A stretch of DNA of 64,000 nt from Parabacteroides sp. PF5-9 (lineage in GTDB: Bacteria; Bacteroidota; Bacteroidia; Bacteroidales; Tannerellaceae). Below the pieces are notes generated by a model, which saw only the letters and a list, made by a program, of their open reading frames with translations, did not search any database and was not told where the DNA came from. Within the stretch, counting starts at the first letter, position 1, and the number at the start of each line of letters is the position of its first letter. Below, one piece after another: positions 27,474-36,048 of the stretch. Location of the stretch: the NCBI RefSeq assembly GCF_029893105.1, contig NZ_JARXWG010000021.1, positions 1-64,000 on the forward strand, written 5' to 3'. Made by a program: the position numbers and the translations under genes.

Positions 27474-28136
27474 TCAATCGTGAAGGAATTGATGACGATC
27501 CACTTCATCAAAGGAATGAATCGCTTGATAGTTGGGAAATAGCGAATAATCGTCGTTGTTCGAATTTACGGCGATGATACATCCGGCCTGTGCATGTTGA
27601 GCCGCCAGTAGACCATTTACTGCATCTTCGAATACCACTGTTTTTTCGGGTGCAATGCCGATAACCGACATCGCTATCTGGTAGATCTCAGGATCGGGTT
27701 TGCTTTTGATTTTTCCATTATTATAAACCACTTTATCGTAGTCGAACCATTTGGAAAGTCCAAGATGTTGAAAATAGAAGTCAAGATTTTCTTTATCTGA
27801 AGCTGTAGCGATCGTAAAAGGAGTTTTGTTTGTTTGCAGAAAATTCAGAAAATCGATTACACCCGGAGCCAGTTTGATCTCTGTTTTCAAGCATAATTGG
27901 CGATAAAGATCTTCTTTCTCATCGATCAGTTTTTTCAACTCCGGTGCAGAGAAATCCCGGTGAAAGAGTTGGGTGAAAATATCTTTGTTGTTTTTACCAT
28001 GAATAGTGGTAAAAAAATCATGATCAGAGAGGTGTAAACCTCTTTTTTTAAGAAAGATATTCCAGGCTTCATTGTGCAAAGGAGTATCCCAGAAAAGCGT
28101 TCCGTTAAAATCAAAAACAACTCCGGTGTACGACAT
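27474..28136 (-). CDS. HAD-superfamily phosphatase, beta-phosphoglucomutase-like
   Basis: This cytosolic haloacid dehalogenase-fold hydrolase has a helical cap inserted between motifs I and II. Motif I is DFNGT (D9 to T13), so the nucleophile D9 is present but the usual second aspartate is asparagine (N11). Motif II is TIATASDKENL, and the C-terminal motif is VVFEDAVNGLLAAQHA. The order and cap type resemble phosphoglycolate phosphatase and beta-phosphoglucomutase relatives. Loss of the second Asp argues against a standard mutase and may slow ordinary phosphatase turnover. The frame opens at a GTG (28142); the ATG at 28136 is used. No neighbour suggests a substrate. Confidence 0.8.
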   Translation of the reverse strand: MSYTGVVFDFNGTLFWDTPLHNEAWNIFLKKRGLHLSDHDFFTTIHGKNNKDIFTQLFHRDFSAPELKKLIDEKEDLYRQLCLKTEIKLAPGVIDFLNFLQTNKTPFTIATASDKENLDFYFQHLGLSKWFDYDKVVYNNGKIKSKPDPEIYQIAMSVIGIAPEKTVVFEDAVNGLLAAQHAQAGCIIAVNSNNDDYSLFPNYQAIHSFDEVDRHQFLHD

Positions 28137-28352
28137 ATTCACTTTGTTTTATATCTGCCGGTAAAGGTAGGAAATAGTTGTCGATTACTCGCTCATCTCA
28201 GATCAATAGAATACTTCTTTATTATCGAAAAATAGAACTCCCATTTGTGGGGTAGTGATAATCCAAGGAAGATCCTTACTTTTGGGGTACTGAAAAAGGG
28301 GTGTCTGTTTCGTCTCTGAAAAAGGATGAGATGGACATGGAACGTAAGTTGT

Positions 28353-28964
28353 ATGATAAACGTACACATCACAGATGATCACAAAATGTTAGTGGAAGGA
28401 CTGGCTGCTTCCATTAATGAGTCGGGTATAGCTACGGTTGTAGGTGTATCCTATACACTTAGTGAGTGTCGCAAAGCTTTACAGTCAACATCGGTCGATG
28501 TACTGTTACTTGATATTAGTCTGCCTGACGGGAGTGGAGTCGATTTTTGTGAAGAGGTTATTCGCCGATATCCGGAGATGAAAGTATTGATCCTCACTTC
28601 TCACAATGAGTATTCTATCGCCAAACGTGTCATGGAGAATGGCGCTTCGGGTTATATCCTGAAAAATGCCCTTTCAGAAGAGGTCACGGCAGGCATAGAG
28701 GCGGTGATGAACGGAGAGATATTCCTTTGCGACGAGATCGATATCCTTATCCGTAAAAAAAACGAACAGCAAATCTGGTTGACTTCCCGCGAACAGGAGT
28801 TGCTGCGACTGATTGTGGATGGTCATACCAATCAGGAGATGGCTGAAAAACTGTATTTAAGTATAGAGACGATCAAGACATATCGGAAAAATCTGATTCT
28901 GAAACTTGGCGCAAAAAACTCAATGATCCTGGTGAAAATGGCTATTGAAAACAAATTGATTTAA
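28353..28964 (+). CDS. LuxR/NarL-type response regulator
   Basis: An N-terminal receiver domain has acidic residues in ITDDHKM and the phosphorylated aspartate in LLLDISLPDGSG (D54 from this start). The conserved Thr/Ser (ILTSHNE) and Lys (YILKNA) follow. The C-terminal HTH (WLTSREQELLRLIVDGHTNQ onward to ETIKTYRKNL) is of the NarL/FixJ class. An ATG 27 bp further upstream (28326) is possible, but the receiver fold starts at this one. No histidine kinase gene is adjacent; the one at 31.6-33.7 kb is separated by two genes. The regulated genes are unknown. Confidence 0.88.
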   Translation: MINVHITDDHKMLVEGLAASINESGIATVVGVSYTLSECRKALQSTSVDVLLLDISLPDGSGVDFCEEVIRRYPEMKVLILTSHNEYSIAKRVMENGASGYILKNALSEEVTAGIEAVMNGEIFLCDEIDILIRKKNEQQIWLTSREQELLRLIVDGHTNQEMAEKLYLSIETIKTYRKNLILKLGAKNSMILVKMAIENKLI

Positions 28965-29012
28965 TTGTCGACTGTTCCCATCTGGTATAAAACAGTTACT
29001 TTTGCAAGCTAA

Positions 29013-30362
29013 ATGCAAAATCGAATGAAGAATTTTTATCAGATCTATCGCGAACATTATAAGACCTTGATTTATTTAGGTGTTCCTATTATAATCGGAC
29101 AGGTAGGGATGATCATACTGGCATTTGCCGATACGTTGATGATCGGACATCACAGTACCAACGAACTTGGTGCGGCCTCTTTTGTAAACAATATGTTTAA
29201 TCTGGCGATTATTTTCAGCACCGGCTTTTCTTATGGATTGACTCCTGTGGTGGGAAACCTTTTCGGTCATGGCGAATCACAGGGGATTGGTCGACTGTTG
29301 AAGAATAGTTTGCTGGCGAATACCATCGTGGGACTGTTGTTGACGCTGATTATGACGGTATTCTATTTCAATATCGAACGGTTGGATCAGCCGGTAGAAC
29401 TGATCCCTTTGATTAAGCCCTATTTCATTATATTACTCGTCTCGCTGATTTTTATCTTATTGTTTAATGGGTTTAAGCAATTTGCTGATGGAATTACCGA
29501 TACTCGGACGCCTATGTGGATCTTATTAGGAGGTAACCTGGTTAATATTGTCGGAAATTATGTATTGATCTATGGGAAACTTGGTTTTCCTGAAATGGGA
29601 TTGATAGGAGCGGGGATGAGTACGCTTTTCTCCCGGATCCTCATGTTGTTGGTTTTTATCCTTGTGTTTTTCAAGGCCAAACGTTACAGCGTTTATGTGG
29701 AAGGATTCAAGAAGAGTTGTTTGAATAAGCCTGATTTTAAAAAACTGAATAATCTGGGTTGGCCGATAGGGTTGCAGATGGGTATGGAGACAGCTTCATT
29801 CAGTCTGAGTACGATTATGATCGGATGGATTGGAACCATTGCATTAGCCAGTCATCAGATAATGATGGCCGTTTCACAACTCGGCTTTATGATCTATTAT
29901 GGAATGGGTGCTGCTGTGGCGGTGATGGTTAGTAATTACCGGGGGAAAGGGGATATACAGAATGTGCGTCGATCGGCTTCTGCCGGTTTTCATTTGATTA
30001 TGGTAATGGCGGTCTTTGTTTCTGTGTTGCTTTATTTGTTAAGGAATCAGATTGGTGGATGGTTTACCGATAGTGAAGAGGTGACGATCATGGTTGCAAG
30101 TTTGATTCTCCCCTTTATAATCTATCAATTTGGTGACGGATTACAAATCGCCTATGCCAATGCTTTACGGGGGATTTCGGATGTCAGGCCTATGATGTTC
30201 ATTGCCTTTGTGGCCTACTTCGTGGTCTCATTGCCTTTGGGTTATTTCTTTGGCTTTGTCATGAACTGGGGATCATTCGGAGTCTGGCTGGCTTTCCCAT
30301 TCGGTTTGACTACGGCCGGGATTTTATTCTATCTGCGTTTTCGACAACAAACGAAGAACTGA
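29013..30362 (+). CDS. MATE-family multidrug/metabolite efflux transporter
   Basis: This inner-membrane protein of 449 residues has about 12 predicted helices in two similar halves, as in the MATE family (cation-coupled efflux of drugs or metabolites). The first helices contain GVPIIIGQVGMIILAFADTLMIG, which fits the family's N-terminal signature, and the second half repeats it as GWPIGLQMGMETASFSLSTIMIG. It starts 49 bp after the response regulator gene, with a TACTTTTG box at 28997-29004 that could be its own -7 element. It ends 3 bp before the convergent mscS-like gene. Substrate unknown. Confidence 0.92.
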   Translation: MQNRMKNFYQIYREHYKTLIYLGVPIIIGQVGMIILAFADTLMIGHHSTNELGAASFVNNMFNLAIIFSTGFSYGLTPVVGNLFGHGESQGIGRLLKNSLLANTIVGLLLTLIMTVFYFNIERLDQPVELIPLIKPYFIILLVSLIFILLFNGFKQFADGITDTRTPMWILLGGNLVNIVGNYVLIYGKLGFPEMGLIGAGMSTLFSRILMLLVFILVFFKAKRYSVYVEGFKKSCLNKPDFKKLNNLGWPIGLQMGMETASFSLSTIMIGWIGTIALASHQIMMAVSQLGFMIYYGMGAAVAVMVSNYRGKGDIQNVRRSASAGFHLIMVMAVFVSVLLYLLRNQIGGWFTDSEEVTIMVASLILPFIIYQFGDGLQIAYANALRGISDVRPMMFIAFVAYFVVSLPLGYFFGFVMNWGSFGVWLAFPFGLTTAGILFYLRFRQQTKN

Positions 30363-30365
30363 GAG

Positions 30366-31424
30366 TCATTTCTCTTTTTCCAAATAGATGGTTTGTGAAG
30401 GAAAAGCGAAGTTGAGTCCGGCCTGATTGAAAGAGGTCAGAATCTCCATATTGACATTCGAAGTCACTTTCCGGATATTTCCCTTTTTCTCAATGAAGTA
30501 AACAAATGTGATCATTAAGGCGGAGTCGGCAAATTCGCTAAAGTTGGCCACCAGATCTTTCTGTGAAACAAATTCGACACGGTTGGGTATCTCTTTTAAT
30601 AGTTCCAATGCTTTATTCATTTTCTCAGGGGGGGTGTCATAGGTCAGACCTAATTTTGTAACCACCCTTCTCATCGGTTCGGCTGAGATATTGACAATGG
30701 AAGCATCCATGATTTTATAGTTTGGAAAGGTGATAATCCTTTTATCGTAATCTCGCATTTTGGTACTGCGGATCCCGACATCTATAATTGTGCCTTCAAA
30801 TTGATCGATCCTGACAGTATCTCCAATATTAAACGGTCTGTCGGTTAGAATCGTAAACGCGCCGAAAATACTTTTGATCGTGTCTTGCGCAGCCAGGGCA
30901 AAGGCAATACTGCCGATACCGAGTGTCCCTAATAAAGCGCTGATATTGACACCTACATTGCTCAATGCTGTAATAATTCCGATAACCCATATGATACCCA
31001 CGATTGTACGTTTAAGGACAGGAATCATTTTAGCCGTTTGTTTTTTGGCTTTGGATGAGTGATCAGAAGGATTGGTCCAATAATTGTCAATCAAATGATT
31101 GCATAAACGGACAAAGACCCAAGTCACATTGAGTACGACCAATATCCGATAAGCTCCGTCAATGGCATTTTTTATATGTTCAGGATATACCAGGCGTTGT
31201 AGCGCAATCCATATACCTAACAACATTATACCGAAGAGGATCGGGGAGGAGAGTGAATCGTATATGATATCATCCAGTTTACTTTGTGTTTTACGGGTAA
31301 TTGTATAGATAATTTTTTGATTGAAGAGCGAAACCAATTTGCTGATAAGAATCGTTCCTAAAACAATCAGAATGGAGATTCCCCAGTTCTCAATCGTATT
31401 TCCTCCGATAACATCTTCTAACAT
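30366..31424 (-). CDS. MscS-family mechanosensitive ion channel
   Basis: The 352-residue protein has four or five predicted N-terminal transmembrane segments (within residues 15-190) and a C-terminal cytoplasmic MscS domain. The pore-lining TM3 region is visible as GVNISALLGTLGIGSIAFALAAQD, with the usual Gly/Ala spacing. DRPFNIGDTVRI and the beta domain follow. It acts as an osmotic safety valve in the inner membrane and is the second mechanosensitive channel of the window besides MscL. The two extra N-terminal helices place it among the medium-length MscS paralogues rather than Escherichia coli MscS itself. Confidence 0.92.
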   Translation of the reverse strand: MLEDVIGGNTIENWGISILIVLGTILISKLVSLFNQKIIYTITRKTQSKLDDIIYDSLSSPILFGIMLLGIWIALQRLVYPEHIKNAIDGAYRILVVLNVTWVFVRLCNHLIDNYWTNPSDHSSKAKKQTAKMIPVLKRTIVGIIWVIGIITALSNVGVNISALLGTLGIGSIAFALAAQDTIKSIFGAFTILTDRPFNIGDTVRIDQFEGTIIDVGIRSTKMRDYDKRIITFPNYKIMDASIVNISAEPMRRVVTKLGLTYDTPPEKMNKALELLKEIPNRVEFVSQKDLVANFSEFADSALMITFVYFIEKKGNIRKVTSNVNMEILTSFNQAGLNFAFPSQTIYLEKEK

Positions 31425-31601
31425 AATACGTTTATAGCTATAAAGTTTATAGATGCAAATTTAATGTTTTTAGACAGTTTCTTAATTCTAAAAGGGATTA
31501 AATAATACATAAAGTTCAAATAGATATTGGATAGGTACGCGATTCCTTCTAAAAAAATACGCAAATTGGTGTAAAAGTATTACATTTGTAATAATGAAGA
31601 A

Positions 31602-33674
31602 ATGCATAGAATAAGGAAAGGGAGTAAAAAAGTGTGTGAGCCTATCCAATTAAACAAGAAGAATGTTCTTTTCAAATATTTGACTATCTGGCTGTTCTCT
31701 TTTGTTATGACAGTATTTGGGGTAGAAAAGATAACTGCAGAAAACCGGTTGTCAAACGATCGTTTATTGTCTCATTTGAATACCTTATCGGGCAATGACC
31801 GGTTGGTTTATTTAGAAGATTTGTGTGAACGTAATTCCCATGAAGTATTTTACCAGGATTACTTGCGGATCTATGAAAAGGAAGCCATTGACCAACAAAA
31901 TGATCTGCATCTAGGGAAAGCTTTGGAAGCGTTAGGGCGATCTTTTTACCCGGATGAACCCGATAGCTTGTTATACTATAAAGAGCGGTTGGAGATTGTG
32001 GCGGAACGTTCGCATCAATATGAGCCGCTCATTAGTCTTTGGAGTACCTATAATTTCTATTTAGCCTGGGGAGGGATACATGAGAATATAGAAACAAGCA
32101 TTAATGGCTTTAAACAGTTTAGCCGTAAGGTCGGTAGTGTGAAAGGCGAAGAGGCTGCTGATATGAATATGGCTTATTTCTATCTTTTAAACAATATGGT
32201 TGAGGATGGAGAAAAACTTTATCTGAATGTTCTGAAAAGCAGGGAAGCAAGAAATGCACCTATTGTCGAGCGTGTCGGTATATTTGTTCAACTCTTTAAT
32301 CATGTAGACAATACCGAAAAAAGAGTTGTTTACCTGAAACAGGCTGAAGCGTTAATCGATCGCTATAAAAAGGAACTGAAAGAAGGTGAAATTTTTGATC
32401 TAACGATGCAGCTTCATGACTTCTCGGTAGAGTGGACCTATGCCGCTATTCTTTTAAGTGAAGATAAAGCAGCGGAAGCGTTAGAACATATTAAGAATCT
32501 GGAAATACTTCTGGTGAAATACAATATGAAAGAGGATAGGAAAACCTCATTGGATCAGTTGTATTTTGATTATTATGAGGTGACGGGTGATACACAAAAG
32601 GCGCTCGAATATATGGATCGTGTTGAGGTGCCTCTCCGTCAAAGGAAAATGTTCTCTATTCTGATCTATTATTTGGAGAAGCGGGTCGACATCTATTACA
32701 ATCAGCAGCGTTATGATGAGGCCGTACAAGTACAAAAAGAAATACTTCAATTAACCGATTCCGTCACGCAGTCGGATTTTCAAAACAGATTAGCTGTCTT
32801 ACGTACAGAGTATGAGATGGAAAAGCTGGAATGGGATAAACAGCAAACGGAAGAAGAATACATGGAATCCCGTGGTCATATGGTGATATTAGCGGTTTGT
32901 ACGGGAGTGTTGTTGTTGGTGATCATCGGATTGGTCTATGCCATACAAATGATCAACAGGCATAAAAAAGCGTTGAAGCAGGCCAAAGAGAAAGCGGAAG
33001 AAGCTGATCAGTTAAAATCGACATTTCTGGCCAATATGAATCATGAAATTCGTACACCATTGAATGCGATAGTCGGTTTTTCACAGGTCTTGATCGAAGA
33101 AGAAGAACGGGAATTGCGGAAAGAATATGCTGAAATCATTCAGAATAATAATGAACTGTTACAACGGTTAATTTCAGATATATTGGATTTCTCCAAAATC
33201 GAATCCAATACGTTGTCACTGATCTACGGACAATATGAAGCATCCGATCTGGTTAAAGATGTTTATAATGTGATGTTGATGCGGATGTCTGAAAAAGTTA
33301 AACTCATTATGGATCCGTGTAAGCCTATCATGATTGATGTTGATCGCAACCGTCTGACACAGATTTTGATCAATTTACTATCCAATGCGATTAAACATAC
33401 TTCCAGCGGTCAGATTAATGTGGGCTATCAATTGAAAGGCGACCGTATCATCTTTCATGTTCAAGATACGGGAGAAGGCATGCCGAAAGATCAGTTAGAT
33501 CATATCTTTGAACGTTTTATTCAATTGAAAAACGGTCAAAAAGGAGTCGGACTGGGATTGGCAATATCCAAAGGGTTAGTCACTGCAATGAAAGGAAAAA
33601 TCTGGGCTGTTTCAGAAGAAAGAGTAGGTTCGACATTTTTTGTCGAACTACCCCAAACAAAACCAGGTAAATAA
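31602..33674 (+). CDS. Membrane sensor histidine kinase with periplasmic TPR-like domain
   Basis: The 690-residue protein has an N-terminal signal or membrane segment (about residues 27-44) and a helical periplasmic domain of TPR character (about 50-420). One transmembrane helix (about 427-449), a coiled linker, HisKA and HATPase domains follow. The phosphorylated histidine is H481 in MNHEIRTPLNA. The N box is NLLSNAIKHTSSG, and the G boxes are DTGEGMP and GVGLGLA. This TPR-sensor build is typical of Bacteroidetes kinases. It has no receiver domain and no adjacent regulator gene, so the partner could be the orphan LuxR-type regulator 3 kb away, but that is only a guess. It ends 3 bp from the convergent speA. 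Confidence 0.88.
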   Translation: MHRIRKGSKKVCEPIQLNKKNVLFKYLTIWLFSFVMTVFGVEKITAENRLSNDRLLSHLNTLSGNDRLVYLEDLCERNSHEVFYQDYLRIYEKEAIDQQNDLHLGKALEALGRSFYPDEPDSLLYYKERLEIVAERSHQYEPLISLWSTYNFYLAWGGIHENIETSINGFKQFSRKVGSVKGEEAADMNMAYFYLLNNMVEDGEKLYLNVLKSREARNAPIVERVGIFVQLFNHVDNTEKRVVYLKQAEALIDRYKKELKEGEIFDLTMQLHDFSVEWTYAAILLSEDKAAEALEHIKNLEILLVKYNMKEDRKTSLDQLYFDYYEVTGDTQKALEYMDRVEVPLRQRKMFSILIYYLEKRVDIYYNQQRYDEAVQVQKEILQLTDSVTQSDFQNRLAVLRTEYEMEKLEWDKQQTEEEYMESRGHMVILAVCTGVLLLVIIGLVYAIQMINRHKKALKQAKEKAEEADQLKSTFLANMNHEIRTPLNAIVGFSQVLIEEEERELRKEYAEIIQNNNELLQRLISDILDFSKIESNTLSLIYGQYEASDLVKDVYNVMLMRMSEKVKLIMDPCKPIMIDVDRNRLTQILINLLSNAIKHTSSGQINVGYQLKGDRIIFHVQDTGEGMPKDQLDHIFERFIQLKNGQKGVGLGLAISKGLVTAMKGKIWAVSEERVGSTFFVELPQTKPGK

Positions 33675-33677
33675 ACC

Positions 33678-35570
33678 CTATTCCAGATAACAATACCCGT
33701 ATAATCCGGAACGGTAATTCGATAGAAATTCTTTGCCTTCTTCTACCGTAATTTTTCCGGCTTTTACCGAAGCGGTCACCCATGTTTCAAGAGTTCGTAC
33801 CATCTTCTTGGGGTTGTATTGTACATAATCCAAAACTTCGGCTACTGTTTCTCCGTCGATAATCTGATCGATCGTATATCCCTTTTCATCCACGCTGACA
33901 TGTACCGCATTCGTGTCGCCAAACAGATTATGCAAATCACCTAATATCTCCTGATACGCTCCGACTAAAAAGACTCCGATGTAATAAGACTCTTTCGTTT
34001 TAAAAGGATGAACAGGGAGATAATACGAGTAATTTTTAGTCGAAATAAAATTGACGATCTTTCCATCCGAATCACAAGTCACATCCTGAAGGGTTGCTGT
34101 ACGCGACGGACGTTCATCCAAGCGATGAATCGGCATAATCGGAAAAACCTGATCAATAGCCCAAGAGTCAGGCAGTGACTGAAACAGTGAAAAATTACAG
34201 AAATATTTGTCGGGCAATATTTTGGATAACTGCTTTAATTCTTCGGGCGCATGGCGTGTCTGACTGGCTGCGGCATGTATCTCACGGGCAATTGTCCAAT
34301 ATAGCCGTTCAATCTGGCCACGGGTTCGTAGATCCAACATACCAAGGCCAAACAGATCTAATCCCTCTTCACGAATTTGTTGCGCATCGTGCCACGACTC
34401 CAATATACGAGGCTGGTTGAGGGTTTGTAATATCTGGTAAAGGTCGCGCACCAACTCATGATCTTCTTCTGAAACCGTATCTTCCGGATTCCATTCCGGT
34501 AAGGTGGTCGCTTCCAATACCTCAAAAATCAAGACCGAATGATGAGCCGTCAGCGAACGTCCCGATTCGGTAATAATATTGGGATGAGGAATCTCATTTT
34601 TATTACTGGCATCCACCAATGTAGAAATAGAGTCATTGACATATTCCTGTATGGTATAATTGATACTGCTTTCACTGTTAGATGAATGTGTGCCGTCATA
34701 ATCAACACCCAGTCCACCACCAATGTCGACAAACTCGACATTGAATCCCATTGTTCGCAGTTGGACGTAAAACTGCGAAGCCTCTCTCAGGGCATTTTTG
34801 ACACGGCGAATTTTGGTCACCTGACTTCCGATATGAAAATGGATCAAACGGAAGCAATCTTCCATCTTATTTTTTTCGATAAACTCCAGCGCTTCCAATA
34901 ACTCACTCGAATTCAATCCGAATTTGCTGCCGTCTCCTCCCGAATCTTCCCATTTGCCACTACCCGAACTGGATAGTTTGATGCGAATACCGATATTGGG
35001 GCGCACATTCAATCGCTTGGCAATTTTGGTAATCAGCTTCAACTCGTTGAGTTTTTCAACCACCAGAAAGATCCGTTTACCCATTTTCTGAGCCAATAAG
35101 GCCAGTTCGATATAATCTTCATCCTTATATCCGTTGCAGATAATCAACGATTCCGAATCGGGATACATGGCGATGACGGCATGAAGTTCCGGTTTTGATC
35201 CGGCTTCCAGTCCGATATTGAATTTTTTTCCATGGCTGATAATCTCTTCTACCACCGGTCGCATCTGATTGACTTTGATCGGATAGATGATAAAATTCTG
35301 TGCCTGGTAATCATACTCTTCGGCTGCAATCTTAAAGCATTTGGAAATCTGTTCGATCCGGTTATCCAGGATATCCGGGAAACGTACCAATATAGGCGTA
35401 GAAATATCTTTGATCTGTAATTCGTCGATCAATTCTTTCAGATCTACTCCTGCATACCCTTTTTTGGGAGTGACCACCACATTCCCTTTTTCACTTACAG
35501 AGAAATAGTTGATACCCCAACCAGGGATATTATACAATTCTTCAGAGTCTTCAATGCGCCACTTTCTCAT
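33678..35570 (-). CDS. speA: Biosynthetic arginine decarboxylase
   Basis: SpeA is a PLP-dependent enzyme that turns arginine into agmatine for polyamine synthesis. The 630-residue protein carries the alanine-racemase-like barrel with the PLP lysine region near residues 95-105 (YPIKVNQMRPVV). The phosphate-binding segment LIHFHIGSQ and the C-terminal beta domain follow. The usual agmatine-to-putrescine genes (aguA, aguB) are not in the window. The region upstream contains array copy 3 about 300 bp before the start, and CAAAAATA at 35616-35623 is a -7-like box without a clear partner. The stop is only 3 bp from the histidine kinase stop. Confidence 0.96.
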   Translation of the reverse strand: MRKWRIEDSEELYNIPGWGINYFSVSEKGNVVVTPKKGYAGVDLKELIDELQIKDISTPILVRFPDILDNRIEQISKCFKIAAEEYDYQAQNFIIYPIKVNQMRPVVEEIISHGKKFNIGLEAGSKPELHAVIAMYPDSESLIICNGYKDEDYIELALLAQKMGKRIFLVVEKLNELKLITKIAKRLNVRPNIGIRIKLSSSGSGKWEDSGGDGSKFGLNSSELLEALEFIEKNKMEDCFRLIHFHIGSQVTKIRRVKNALREASQFYVQLRTMGFNVEFVDIGGGLGVDYDGTHSSNSESSINYTIQEYVNDSISTLVDASNKNEIPHPNIITESGRSLTAHHSVLIFEVLEATTLPEWNPEDTVSEEDHELVRDLYQILQTLNQPRILESWHDAQQIREEGLDLFGLGMLDLRTRGQIERLYWTIAREIHAAASQTRHAPEELKQLSKILPDKYFCNFSLFQSLPDSWAIDQVFPIMPIHRLDERPSRTATLQDVTCDSDGKIVNFISTKNYSYYLPVHPFKTKESYYIGVFLVGAYQEILGDLHNLFGDTNAVHVSVDEKGYTIDQIIDGETVAEVLDYVQYNPKKMVRTLETWVTASVKAGKITVEEGKEFLSNYRSGLYGYCYLE

Positions 35571-36048
35571 GTTCCAAATTTGCCGTTACATTAAGTTGAT
35601 ATTTTTTAAGTGGCACAAAAATAAGGAATAAAACAAGTAATTGACTGTATTTTATGTGAATTTTAATCCGACCGGTTGAAATCCGCTTAAAATAGGGGAG
35701 TGATGGGCGGTTTTGTCAATTTGGGAGATGCAAAGAAGAATTAGGAAATGGCTCTAACGCAGTCGCCACATATGCAATCAGAGAACGTATAGACACTACA
35801 AAACGTAGCGATGGTGACGACTTATTTTATGCTATTCGATGATAAATCTGAATGATTAAAACTATTTTTTTGTTAGAGGTACCTCTAAATGATTTTAGAC
35901 GTACCTCTAAACGGATTTAGACGTACCTCTAAATTGTTTTAGACGTACCTCTAACAGAAAACAGACATAGGTGTGTCTAAAAAGTCACCACGAATGTTGT
36001 TCTTTTTTTTATGAGATAAAGGAGAAAATGGATCTGCATACAATCGGT
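35571..36048. other. Upstream region of speA with a possible gene remnant
   Basis: The 478-bp gap holds array copy 3 at 35873-35954. Before it, a plus-strand frame from 35696 to the TGA at 35840-35842 reads as a plausible protein tail (GNGSNAVATYAIRERIDTTK and onward) without a start codon; upstream it meets a TAG at 35693. It may be the C-terminal scrap of a deleted gene. I could not name the family. Confidence 0.4.
35873..35954. repeat. Four-unit 22-bp phased palindrome array, family 1 (copy 3)
   Basis: Units start at 35873, 35895, 35917 and 35939. Linkers are ATGATT, ACGGAT and ATTGTT: the same three hexamers as copy 1 but in the opposite order, each still in the same orientation. Unit 1 is the perfect palindrome TTAGAGGTACCTCTAA. 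The flanks are TTTTTTTG and CAGAAAAC, and a degenerate in-phase unit containing AGGTGTGT follows at 35961-35976. The array sits 3' of the minus-strand gene at 36049 and about 300 bp upstream of speA. Confidence 0.95.

Noticed and set aside
28353-33674. Response regulator and TPR histidine kinase as one two-component system
   Set aside because: They are separated by two unrelated genes and not co-transcribed; pairing is possible but not supported.
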